NCBI GenBank assembly: GCA_030867875.1
Contig: JAOWCC010000260.1
Span: 1 to 64,000 of the forward strand
Source of the DNA: Actinernus sp. WN-2022
Lineage: Eukaryota; Cnidaria; Anthozoa; Actiniaria; Actinernidae
Reading direction: 5' to 3'
Length of the DNA stretch: 64,000 nt
Part shown: positions 10,661-21,318 of the stretch, piece after piece
Layout of the letters: each line of letters starts with the position of its first letter
How positions within the stretch are numbered: position 1 is the first letter of the stretch
Notes under the pieces: generated by a model
The model's input: only the letters and a program-made list of their open reading frames with translations
Databases searched by the model: none
Told to the model about the DNA's origin: nothing
Made by a program: the position numbers and the translations under genes

Positions 10661-11316
10661 TTGTTATACCATGGTAGCCTCGGATTCTTTTGTTCTCCGA
10701 GGCACATTTAAACCACTAATTTTCCCTGATGGCAGGGATATTTAGAAATATGCATTGTTTCGAAATTTCCCGCCGGGAAATTTCGAGACAATGCATATTT
10801 CAAATTTCCCCTGCATGCGTAATGAGGGAAAATTAGAAGAGAATGCAGGCTGGAAGTGAGAAGGTCAAAAGCATCAACTCCTGCTCCCCTCTGGCACGAC
10901 TAGCCCTACGCTCCCGGATGAAAAATACTGAATCCAAACTGCCCTGTCTTCATCATAACCTTCAACGTAATCCATGTGGGATCACGTATTTCAATCTGCA
11001 TATTCTTCTCTTAATTTCTCAAACCCGCTTCTTCCATGTGGGATACTTAAAACCATAAACGTGACGTAATTAAAATCCATTCATGCTCTTTGAATATTTA
11101 GTCATCCGCATAATTACATTGCAATTTAGGGTTATTCTTCTCAAAAACAACACGCTTTTCCCCAGGGGAAGCCAGGGTCGTTTAATCAATGGCGCTCAGT
11201 CAAGCATTAAACAAAACGTTTTCGAAAGCAACTCGACTGCGACGTCTTTAGTTTCGGCAGAGAAAACTAAACTTCTCAGAGATTTGTTCCGTTCCTCGGC
11301 GATCATGGTATAACAA
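10661..11316. mobile_element. Candidate TIR MITE (about 656 bp)
   Basis: The 13-bp inverted terminal repeat ttgttataccatg (10661) matches catggtataacaa (11304-11316). There is no transposase. A strong internal palindrome lies at 10746-10800. A clear target duplication is not seen. The same 'ttataccatgg' terminus starts the adjoining hairpin at 11319, so the two belong to related families. Confidence 0.55.
10746..10800. repeat. 55-bp near-perfect palindrome
   Basis: The arm 'aaatatgcattgtttcgaaa' is mirrored by 'tttcgagacaatgcatattt' around the centre cccgccggg, with one or two mismatches. Confidence 0.9.
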
Positions 11317-11318
11317 AC

Positions 11319-11443
11319 TTATACCATGGCATTTCGGGGTATTAGTGATTTAAATTGCCCCGAGAGCCGCGGGAAGATTTGCAAATCTTCCCTCGGCTCT
11401 CGGGGCAATTTAAATCATTAATACCCCTCATGCCATGGTATAA
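11319..11443. mobile_element. Palindromic hairpin MITE (125 bp)
   Basis: Two arms of about 62 nt. The left starts 'ttataccatggcat', the right ends 'atgccatggtataa', and the centre is 'gatttgcaaatc'. Only a few mismatches and one indel separate the arms. As RNA this would fold into one long hairpin. Confidence 0.9.
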
Positions 11444-11639
11444 CTTATAAGCAAATCCAATGCTGTCAAAAACTATATTAAAAAGAAGAAATCACGAGGC
11501 TCCTGTGCTATCGCTTCATTTAGTTTAATTTCTTTCTCGATGTAAGAAAGCCAACTTTCCCCAATATTTGCCCATTTATATAAGACTCTCCAAATTATCT
11601 ATGTCACTAGAGAATCGATTTTATTCACCGAAAAGATCT

Positions 11640-14240
11640 TCAAATAGAGGATCTTGAATTCTCTGCGTAGAAATCAGGGAGCCAACGACTAAGCCATTTC
11701 ATATTATTCCTTGGTACAGGCCACCAATTGCAAACTCGCCAATTGAGCTCTTTGACAAATTTGAGAATCTACTTGAAATTATACAAACGGTAAATATTGA
11801 ATCGAATATTATAGGTGATTTCAATTGTAACATGGCAACCGCCGCCCACAGTTACCACACAAAGAGATTACTTGAACTATGTGAACTATTCCAATAATCC
11901 CAGTTGATTGAGGACCCGACACGTGTCACAACCAATCGATCGATCTGTTCAAACGAACGGCCTCGAAACTGATATAAATATACTGTGGAGTTTCGTACGT
12001 TGGAATCATTGACCATAGTGTTATTTATGCTGCCAGGAAACCGTGGTTGCTCCTAAACATTCTCCTAAGTACGTAACTTCTAGAAACTACAGGCACTTTA
12101 ATCCTCCTAGTTTTAAAGGGGAACTCAACCCTAAAATCAACCCAATGTCTATACAAACACGTATTCGAAATAAATAGGTTCTGCTGTTTAATTTTTCTGT
12201 GCTGCGCGTCTAGCAAGAGAAAATCCGAAAACCGTCCTCACAACGTCCGCTATGTTCAGACGGCTCAAGTCTTGTAACTGGAGTTGTCTAACACCTGATA
12301 TTAAACGTCTTATCCTATAGAAGGGATAGAATGAAAAGGATTGCCATCATTACAAACAATGATGAAAAATTGGAAGGCCTACACACACTCGCAGAACTCT
12401 CTCAATGCTATTATAAAGAATACAAAAATGTAATATTATGACAACTTATTTTCAGCCAATCAATGTAATCTGCGTAAGACCTGGCGTGACATAAATCAGT
12501 ACTATCCTCTCAACTAAGAAAAAACAACAACAATGCAACCTACTAAAGTTGTTGTTGACCAATATGAGCTAACCAATCCAGTGGATATTAGTAATGCCTT
12601 TAACAAGCACTTTGTTAACATCGGGCCTAGTTTAGCATCAGAAGTACCTTCTTCTAATACTAGTCATCTTGATTATATCCAACCCGTTAAGCTTCCCTTG
12701 AACTGATCATGAAGAACTCGATTGTAATGAAGTTTCCATACTCATTAAGAAGCTTCCTACATGAAAGGCCAGCGCTCTTGACGGCATTCCAGTACGTCTT
12801 CTAAAGGAAGGTACCCCTGCTATGACTGATAAATTCGCTGACTTTCTTGTTCAATCTTACAGTCAATTAGAAAATACCACTCGAATGGAAAAAAAGCCAA
12901 AGTAACTCCAATTTATAAAGAAGATGTGCAATCAGACCTCAAGTATATATAGGCCATATCTGTCTTGCCAACTGTGGTAAAAATACTGGAAAAAGCCGTG
13001 TTCGATCAATTTTATACGTATTTACTCGATAATGATTTGCTTAACAGGTTTCAATCTGGCTTTCGGCTGCTACATTCGACCGCATTACTGCTCTTCTAGA
13101 TGCAACAAACGAATGGTTTCTTAACATCGATAACGGACTTACAAATGCAATCCTATTCCTTGACCTAAAAAAGGCTTTTGACACTATTGACCACGATATC
13201 CTAATATCGAAACTAAAATTCTATGGAGTTCAAACAAAAATACTAGCTTGGTTCTCAAATTGCCTTAAAAATAGAACTAAAGTCACTTCAATCAATGGTC
13301 CCTCAAAGATCCATGCACGGTCAAATGTGGAATTCCTCACGGATCAATCCTCGGCCCATTGTTATTTCTTATATACATCAATGATCTTCCAAATTGTAGC
13401 CTATTATCTAACGTAAGAATGTATGCTGACGATACCAACCTTCGCATCGGAAAATGAAGTTCACTCGTGCATGCAATGAACAATGATCTCGCCAAAATAC
13501 GGAATTGGCTTAATGTAACAAACTATTACACAATGTCACCAAAACAAAATATATCTTTACCGGCACGCGACATAAACTCTTCTTAATGTCAAATCAGTCA
13601 AATATAAGCATAGACGGTAAACAGATAGCCAGAAAATATTCATATAAATGCCTTGGCGTTGAAATTGATGAACTTATCTCTTGGGAGGGTCACATCGATA
13701 TACTTTCAAAGAAAGTTGCGAAGGGACTTGGAATCCCCAGAAGACTAAAACCATTTGTTCCACAATCATTACTAATCACTGTTTATAATTCAATTATTGT
13801 CTCTCGCCTTGATTACTTCTGAAACAGCGACGACACAACCAGCTCGAATGATGCTTAAGACTTCTCAAAATAAGGTACCAAAATACCTTACTGATTTATT
13901 CACCCCTACATCAAACATCCATCAACACAACCTAAGGCAATTAAACAATACCTGCTTCATTCCTAGGCCTAATAGTGAAACACTGAAGTTTCTCATATAG
14001 GGGGGGGGGGGCATTCTTTGGAAAACTATGTTGCGTGACACAGCTCATTCCGAACATCAACTTTTTACTTAGTTATTACCATAATTAGTATTTACATTTA
14101 AAATGTTTAAGAATGTTTTTAAGAGTTAACATATTGTAAGTAGACTTTAGTTTTAGGACACACGGCTCCCTGGAAGAGCATGGATTTGTAAATGAAGGGA
14201 TTCCGTGGATAAATAAAGATATATGTATGTATGTATGTAT
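11640..14240 (+). pseudogene. Decayed CR1-like LINE (endonuclease plus reverse transcriptase)
   Basis: Many frameshifts and stops, but the order of a CR1/jockey-like ORF2 is readable. The endonuclease end comes first (PWYRPP near 11710; 'IIGDFNCNMATA' near 11812), then RT. RT motifs include 'LFLDLKKAFDTIDHDI' at about 13155-13200, a [14 protein letters not shown] block near 13330 and '[10 protein letters not shown]' at about 13420-13450, which contains the catalytic YADD. The C-terminal part (CLGVEIDELISWEGHID) is at 13640-13700. The 3' end has 'ggataaataaagata' followed by a (TATG)n-type tail at 14218-14242. The element is dead by inspection and an origin by 5'-truncated retroposition is likely. 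Confidence 0.85.
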
Positions 14241-14334
14241 GTAGATGACTAATCGTTGATCTTGGGCTGCCTGTGGTTCAACCTATCCAAGGGTTTACCA
14301 TTTGTAGCAAGAAACCAGTTGGCATGAATATTGT

Positions 14335-15230
14335 ATTAATGGAAGTAATATTTCAAGGCCGACAATGAGGACTGGGCGAGATTTCAAGTCCGCGAGGACT
14401 TGAAATCCCGTCCAGTCCGAGTTGGAGGCTTTGAAATGACATCTCATTGTCATTAATTATTCGGGAGGGATGTTGTTTTTATTTCGGGTACAGGTTGACA
14501 ATTCATTTTTTCATCATAATGAGGCAGTTTATTGTTTATTGTCATTTGGGACTTCAATGTTCCAGTTATAAATTCAAACTCAAAACTGAATTTTGTAAGT
14601 TTGGCGTCATTTGGATTGGAAAGTCTGTACAAGAAGTAGGTGACAAGAAAGGTTGTCGATATCCTGGTCGAACGCTCTATCAGGTTGTGGCCGGTCGAGT
14701 AAAAAAACCGGAGCGATATCAATATGTTGGTCAAATCCAAACTGTGGTGAGTTTAGCAAGCTAATTGATAACCCATTCTTTTTTGTAGCTTCACTTGATT
14801 GCATTTAAAATTTACTGTAGAGTTTTATATATTCATATATGGTAGGAGTACTTTGAAGCAATTTGGATCAGTCCAAGGACTGGATCAAAATGAATTCAGT
14901 CCTTGGACGGGAACAAAATTAATTCAGTCCTTGGACTGGAAAAAAATGGTTGAATGTACTCCTGGGAGTACTTTCCGGGGTTTCAAGGGGGTCGGCCTTC
15001 ACCTCCTCGGAACGTGGAATAGTACTGGCTATCCAAACAATGCCTAACCCTGAAACAATACAAACCCTAACCCTAAAACAATGCAATTCTTTGTCAGTGC
15101 AGTCCAAATGGGGTCCAATAAAATGCAAGGTTTTGAGAGGTGAAGGGCTGCTGTTTCAAAGATCGTCATGTGATCGAATTCTGGGCATGTGGTTGGTTGG
15201 TTACCTCGTGAATAATTAATGAGGATGAGA
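14335..15230. mobile_element. About 0.9-kb insertion in the shared upstream region of copy 1
   Basis: In copy 3 the sequence 'ggcatgaatattgtata' (58835-58851) runs almost directly into 'ggactttctcaaact' (58859). In copy 1 the same two anchors (near 14320-14335 and 15229) are separated by about 890 bp. The insert carries a 12-bp perfect palindrome arm at 14380-14391 and 14396-14407 (gatttcaagtcc / ggacttgaaatc), a triplicated 'cagtccttggac' motif at 14870-14938, and 'aaccctaaccctaaaac' at 15065. It has no coding potential I can name. It may be several nested small elements. ATTAAT occurs at both ends. Confidence 0.6.
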
Positions 15231-15539
15231 TAGGACTTTCTCAAACTAGCAGACCAACTGGAAGAGTCGGTGCAGTTACCATTTACAATTCCAGTAGATA
15301 ATCTCGCGGTTGTCCTCAAAACAGACTGAAAGCGGGAGAAATATGTGCAAATGGTAAAGAAAATCCCGGTTAGTCGTTCTAACTGGGAAAAGAGGAGTAC
15401 TTCTGGAGGTACTCTTTTCGAAAGGTTTTTCCGGAAAGTGAATGATCCATTTGATATTTCAACCGGAATTCTCGGTTTTTTTTCGAATAAATGGTAAGCA
15501 CCCCTAGTGCACTGTGAGTATACTAGTGTTCTAGATGAC

Positions 15540-15861
15540 TAAATATTGAGCTTGCTTGGACTGCCTATGGTTTAACCTGTCCGAGCGGTGTCCTAGATGA
15601 CTAAACGTTGAGTTTGGGCTACCTGTTGGTCAACCTGTACTAGTGTTCTAGATGTCTAAACAATGGAGCTTGGACTATATATACTTATTGTTCAACCCTA
15701 TAGCTCAGTTGAGCTGGCTGTTGTTCAACCCTCTAGCTCAGTTGAGCTGGCTGTTGTTCAACCCTCTAGCTCAGTTGAGCTAGCTGTTGTTCAACCCTCT
15801 AGCTCGGTTGAGCTGGCTGTTGTTCAACCCTCTAGCTCAGTTGAGCTGGCTGTTGTTCAAC
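15540..15861 (+). repeat. Minisatellites upstream of copy 1 (degenerate ~50-bp units, then five 33-bp units)
   Basis: Units of a 'gttctagatgactaaa.attgag...cctgt.gttcaacctgt' type run from about 15530. They are followed by five 33-bp units starting tagctcagttgagctggctg at 15701, 15734, 15767, 15800 and 15833. One unit differs (agctagctg). The 33-bp period leaves an in-frame ORF, but nothing suggests that it is translated. Confidence 0.85.
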
Positions 15862-16150
15862 GCCAAGCTGCCCTATTGTTCTAAGCTCTTCTAAGCTCTT
15901 CTAAGGAGAACATCGAACTATGATACACTAATGACAGAGAGAATTTGAGGAGTTTCACAAATTTTAGTCTTACAAATCACATGGACAAGTGTTGGAAAAA
16001 TTCAGGTTTGATACATCGAGAGTGAACCTTTTTTCATTTTAGATACCAATAAATGACCTTCCAATTTCTATAACCTACACATGACCGGATTATAAGCCGA
16101 AATGTACGGTGCATCCTCTTACAGTTTAAAGTGGCTAAAATTACTAAATG

Positions 16151-16163
16151 TATTTCTTTTCAG
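16151..16163 (+). promoter_or_regulatory. Probable 5'-UTR splice acceptor of ACS copy 1
   Basis: A 'tatttcttttcag' tract lies 39 bp ahead of the start codon and is conserved at 59446-59458 in copy 3. A pyrimidine tract followed by CAG suggests that a non-coding exon lies upstream. Copy 2 lacks it. Confidence 0.5.
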
Positions 16164-16201
16164 AACTGTTATTAGAGTTATCAGTATACCAGGTCGATAA
16201 G

Positions 16202-16371
16202 ATGTCTAAGATGAGTTATGTCCACACCCCTCACAAGAGTCCAATGGACCATCGACCACTACACCAGTTCCTAGACTCCCTGGCCGAGCAGCATCCGGAC
16301 ACAGAGGCAATTATCATGTATGACATGGAGAAGACACGATCTGCCATGACATACGGTGAATACAGGGACAG
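16202..16371 (+). CDS. ACS-like copy 1, coding exon 1
   Basis: 170-nt coding exon encoding the N-terminal 56 residues plus two bases of codon 57. It starts MSKMSYVHTPHKSPMDHR and continues through 'DSLAEQHPDTEAIIMYD' to 'AMTYGEYRDR'. This is the N-terminal part of an AMP-forming acyl-CoA synthetase fold (dwelling over 'TYGEYRDR' as in 'TYxEL' of ANL enzymes). The start is fixed by its identity in all three paralogs; a second in-frame ATG four codons on is also possible. The donor CAG|GTACGA follows at 16372 in phase 2. The last 74 nt, with the donor and the first 40 nt of intron, is the seed of the tandem array that fills the intron. Confidence 0.85.
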
Positions 16372-18881
16372 GTACGACTGTTTGTCTATTTATATAGTGG
16401 AACCCAACCTTGACACAGAAGCAATTATCATGTATGACATGGAGAAGACACGATCTGCCATGACATACGGTGAATACAGGGACAGGTACGCTTGTTTGTT
16501 TATATATATAGTGGAACCCAACCTTGACACAGAGGCAATTATCATGTATGACATGGAGAAGACACGATCTGCCATGACATAAGGTGAATACAGGGACAGG
16601 TACGATTGTTTGTTTATTTATATAGTGGAACCCAACCTTGACACAGAGGCAATTATCATGTATAACATGGAGAAGACACGATCTGCCATGACATACGGTG
16701 AATACAGGGACAGGTACGCTTGTTTGTTTATATATATAGTGGAACCCAACCTTGACACAGAGGCAATTATCATGTATGACATGGAGAAGACACGATCTGC
16801 CATGACATAAGGTGAATACAGGGACAGGTACGCTTGTTTGTTTATATATATATAGTGGAACCCAACCTTGACACAGAGGCAATTATCATGTATGACATGG
16901 AGAAGACACGATCTGCCATGACATACGGTGAATACAGGGACAGGTACGCTTGTTTGTTTATTTATATAGTGGAACCCAACCTTGACACAGAGGCAATTAT
17001 CATGTATGACATGGAGAAGACACGATCTGCCATGACATAAGGTGAATACAGGGACAGGTACGCTTGTTTGTTTATATATATAGTGGAACCCAACCTTGAC
17101 ACAGAGGCAATTATCATGTATGACATGGAGAAGACACGATCTGCCATGACATACGGTGAATACAGGGACAGGTACGCTTGTTTGTTTATTTATATAGTGG
17201 AACCCAACCTTGACACAGAGGCAATTATCATGTATGACATGGAGAAGACACGATCTGCCATGACATAAGGTGAATACAGGGACAGGTACGCTTGTTTGTT
17301 TATATATATAGTGGAACCCAACCTTGACACAGAGGCAATTATCATGTATGACATGGAGAAGACACGATCTGCCATGACATAAGGTGAATACAGGGACAGG
17401 TACGCTTGTTTGTTTATATATATAGTGGAACCCAACCTTGACACAGAGGCAATTATCATGTATGACATGGAGAAGACACGATCTGCCATGACATACGGTG
17501 AATACAGGGACAGGTACGCTTGTTTGTTTATTTATATAGTGGAACCCAACCTTGACACAGAGGCAATTATCATGTATGACATGGAGAAGACACGATCTGC
17601 CATGACATAAGGTGAATACAGGGACAGGTACGCTTGTTTGTTTATATATATAGTGGAACCCAACCTTGACACAGAGGCAATTATCATGTATGACATGGAG
17701 AAGACACGATCTGCCATGACATAAGGTGAATACAGGGACAGGTACGATTGTTTGTTTATTTATATAGTGGAACCCAACCTTGACACAGAGGCAATTATCA
17801 TGTATGACATGGAGAAGACACGATCTGCCATGACATACGGTGAATACAGGGACAGGTACGCTTGTTTGTTTATATATATAGTGGAATCCAACCTTGACAC
17901 AGAGGCAAGTATCATGTATGACATGGAGAAGACACGATCTGCCATGACATACGGTGAATACAGGGACAGGTACGATTGTTTGTTTATTTATATAGTGGAA
18001 CCCAACCTTGACACAGAGGCAATTATCATGTATGACATGGAGAAGACACGATCTGCCATGACATAAGGTGAATACAGGGACAGGTACGCTTGTTTGTTTA
18101 TATATATAGTGGAACCCAACCTTGACACAGAGGCAAGTATCATGTATGACATGGAGAAGACACGATCTGCCATGACATAAGGTGAATACAGGGACAGGTA
18201 CGCTTGTTTGTTTATATATATAGTGGAACCCAACCTTGACACAGAGGCAATTATCATGTATGACATAGAGAAGACACGATCTGCCATGACATACGGTGAA
18301 TACAGGGACACGTACGCTTGTTTGTTTATATATATAGTGGAACCCAACCTTGACACAGAAGCAATTATCATGTATGACATGGAGAAGACACGATCTGCCA
18401 TGACATACGGTGAATACAAGGACAGGTACGCTTGTTTGTTTATATATATATAGTGGAACCCAACCTTGACACAGAGGCAATTATCATGTATGACATGGAG
18501 AAGACACGATCTGCCATGACATACGGTGAATACAGGGACAGGTACGCTTGTTTGTTTATATATATATAGTGGAACCCAACCTTGACACAGAGGCAATTAT
18601 CATGTATGACATGGAGAAGACACGATCTGCCATGACATACGGTGAATACAGGGACAGGTACGCTTGTTTGTTTATATATATAGTGGAACCCAACCTTGAC
18701 ACAGAGGCAATTATCATGTATGACATGGAGAAGACACGATTTCCCATGACATAAGGTGAATACAGGGACAGGTACGCTTGTTTGTTTATATATATAGTGG
18801 AACCCAACCTTGACACAGAGGCAATAGTATCATGTATGACATGGAGAAGACACGATCTGCCATGACATACGGTGAATACAG
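16298..18881 (+). repeat. 114-bp exon/splice-donor tandem array, 23 units, in ACS copy 1 intron 1
   Basis: Units start (gacacagag) at 16298, 16412, 16526, 16640, 16754, 16870, 16984, 17098, 17212, 17326, 17440, 17554, 17668, 17782, 17896, 18010, 18124, 18238, 18352, 18468, 18584, 18698 and 18812. Twenty spacings are exactly 114 bp or 116 bp where an extra TA sits in the TATATA tract. Each unit has 74 nt of exon 1, a GTACG donor and about 40 nt of intron. Ten units by my count have TAC changed to TAA in the exon part. Two spacer types (ttatttatatag, tatatatatag) alternate, suggesting dimer or trimer higher-order amplification. The last unit is cut by a TIR element at 18882. Confidence 0.95.
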
Positions 18882-19567
18882 CTCAGGTACATTAAGGCCT
18901 GGGTCTCAATCTTTTCCAAAATGGCCGCCACAAATCAAGAGGGGGTGGTCTATCTCTTCGTGCTTGTAAGTTGTTTTCATGGCACTTTGACAGACTCGAT
19001 AAAGGCACGAGGCTAACAATTTCTAGTTACAGTTTCCATGGAAACATGTAATGTGACCTTTGAACTTTAATTTAAGGAAATTTGATAAAAGCCTCTGGGA
19101 GGAAGGTAGAGAGTTTTAATGTGGCGGGTATTTTACTGTAATTCATTCAGGGTTAGTGCATACTTTCTTGGTCCAACTAGAACGGTTGGAAATTTTAAGA
19201 GGAAGGCCGATTAAGGTAAATGTGAAATATGATACCCTCAAGTTTCAACGAATTTAACATACTTTTCCACGATGTCTAGTTGGACTGAAAAACTACATGG
19301 TAAACTGCATTAGTTCCACCGGTTTTAATTCTGACCTTTGTGCGCTCTACTTTCCTCCCGAAGCCTTCTATCATATTCTCTTCAAAATGAGATCAAAGGT
19401 CACAGGGTCCGTCGCTATGGCAACCATCTTTGCCAGAACGTTAAAATGTGGACTCTACATGAGACATACTAAACTCAATCTTATCGGGTACAACCAAACG
19501 AAAGTAGACCACCCCTTTACTTCTAAGGGGTGTGGTCATTCTTGACCCAGGCCTTAATATACCTGAG
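18882..19567. mobile_element. 686-bp TIR MITE inserted in the last array unit
   Basis: A 24-bp terminal inverted repeat with one mismatch starts 'ctcaggtacattaaggcctg' at 18882; its complement ends 'aggccttaatatacctgag' at 19567. Left of it the array unit reads 'gaatacag' and right of it the same unit resumes 'agggacacgtacgcttg', so the insertion site is visible, with AG possibly duplicated. A TTAA lies inside both TIRs. No transposase. An 82-codon ORF at 19297-19545 is not recognisable. The insertion post-dates the array. Confidence 0.85.
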
Positions 19568-19733
19568 AGGGACACGTACGCTTGGATTAGTTTATATATA
19601 TTTCAATCTAGAGCATCCGGCCTCGTGGACTCGATACTTTGAAAAGTTGATTAAAACATTTTAAATTGTGAACACGAGTTAGTTTGTTTCGTCTGTGTTC
19701 ATTACATACAGCAGTAGTGCTTCGCTTCAAAAG

Positions 19734-21318
19734 ACATGCGTATTCCTTCATCAACAGGTCCATGTACTTGGCAACTTCTCTCCTTGAGCTTGGATTATCA
19801 CGTGGTCAACGCGTGGTGCTGATAGGTCGAAACAGTCTTCGGTTTGTGGTGTTCCTCATGGCTCTACACCGTATTGGGGCCAATGTCATCTTGGTAGGTC
19901 CAGGAAGTCTCACCTCAGATAAAGTGAACCTGCTGAAGCGGCTCAAATGCACAGCAATAGCGTGTGATCCAGAAATGAACGAAGCGCAGACACAACAACT
20001 GATGAGAGGAATCGAGGAGCTTATCGATTACAACCAAGACGAAAGGGAAGATATTCAGACGTTAGTAACATTGGGAGATCTAGAGTCGGGTTTGCGTGTC
20101 TTCAAGAAGGGGGAACTTCACGCTTACAACAGCCTCGTCAAGCGCGGTGAATCTCAAGACTTTGAGAAACTACTGAAAGCTCAAGCTGAAGTCCAGTTTG
20201 ATGATCCCATCATGGCCACGTTCACTTCTGGCAGTACAGGGAAATCAAAACTCGTGCAACACACAATCCATGGCTGGGTGAATGTGTTTGATACTTCAGA
20301 AATGGCGTCGAAGGGAAATCTGCGGACAAAATCGTATCTTGATCGTCCGATGGCCTGGAGTGTAGGATTCTTTGGTATTCTAAGCGTGAGCTTTTTGAAT
20401 ATGACCTTAGTGTGTGTACCAACCGAAATGGCTCTGTCAGACCAAACGAACGAGGCTGTTTTTGAAATCTTGCAAAAGGAAGGATGCATAATTTGTGTTC
20501 TAAGTGTTCCTTTGCTGCGCAAGCTGGTCAAAGAATCGCTTCACCTCAAGTACGATCTCAGTCACATCCAGCTCTTCGTGCTTGCAGGACAACGTTTTCC
20601 TCGATCGCTGATAATTAATGTTTGTGGTGCCCTTCCATTGGCTAAGGCAAATCTTATCTATGGATCATCAGAAGCCACATCATTGGCGGAAATGGTTTTC
20701 AGTAAAGAGGGAGCAAATCAAGAAGATTATGGCAAAATGTTAGTAGTTTCCGGTGCCGAGGTAAAACTTGTTGATAGCGACAACAAACTCGTTCCTAGGG
20801 GAACTGTGGGTGAAATCTGTACACGCAACCCTACTGTGTTTTTGGAGTACCTTGGTAATGCTGAGGCCACTAAGGAAGCCAAGTCCTCAACTGGCTGGTT
20901 GTACACTGGAGATCTGGGAATCATGGATTACATAGGAAGGATTGAAGTCGTAGGACGGAAGACAGAAATCATCAAACGCGCTACAGTGAAGATATTTCCC
21001 GCCGAAATAGAGAAAGTGATACTACAATACCCAAACGTTGCAGACGTTGTGGTCATCGGTATTCCTGATCAGCAGCTACACGAGGAGATATGCGCATGCG
21101 TTGTTTTTGATCATGAACCTATCATTGAAACTAGGCTGGCAGAGCTGGAGGACTGGTGCGAGCTGCAATGGCCTCCTGGCCCGGATGGGTTGAGTTTAAA
21201 GCCTAAGTATTTTGTGTTGATGGAGAAGTACCCTTTGCTGAATACTGGAAAGATTGATGGTCGAGCCATTAAACAAGCAGCTATGGAGAAACTTGGAGTG
21301 AAAACTGAAGAAGACTGA
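19734..21318 (+). CDS. ACS-like copy 1, coding exon 2 (AMP-forming acyl-CoA synthetase-like protein)
   Basis: The best acceptor is cttcaaaag|acatgcg, which joins AG from exon 1 to A and restores ...YRDR-HAYSFINRSMYLATS. The total is 584 aa, normal for the ANL family. By family knowledge these enzymes activate a carboxylate with ATP to an acyl-AMP and then form the CoA thioester. Visible motifs: P-loop FTSGSTGKSK (220-229), with Ser where most have Pro-Lys; YGSSEAT (366-372); YTGDLG (447-452) with the ribose-binding Asp; GRKTEIIKR (464-472); PAEIE; and NTGKID with the catalytic Lys at about 563. There is no obvious signal peptide, membrane segment or peroxisomal C-terminus (ends KTEED). Substrate unknown. 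Stop at 21316-21318, with an AATAAA-like signal at about 21378. Confidence 0.88.

Larger units (their letters stand above)
14243..16201 (+). repeat. Upstream segment shared with the copy 3 gene
   Basis: Anchors 'gatgactaa.cgttgatcttgg', 'accagttggcatgaatattg', 'gaccaactggaagagtcggt', 'gcagataatctcgcggttgt' and 'tttcttttcag' occur in the same order at 58745-59496. This shows that the gene and its promoter-proximal region were duplicated together. It is interrupted here by the insertion at 14335-15230. Copy 2 lacks it. Confidence 0.8.

Noticed and set aside
15058..15085. Interstitial telomere repeats (ccctaaccctaa)
   Set aside because: Only about two units; the same chance motif appears near 33024. 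Not enough to claim telomeric DNA.
15663..15884. 73-codon frame with 11-residue repeats (VQPSSSVELAV)
   Set aside because: Produced by the 33-bp minisatellite. Not conserved in copy 3, which has no such array.
16618..18480. A 620-codon minus-strand open frame (and several 60-200-codon frames on both strands)
   Set aside because: It is the antisense reading of the 114-bp array. The length arises because 114 is divisible by three. It has no independent coding evidence.
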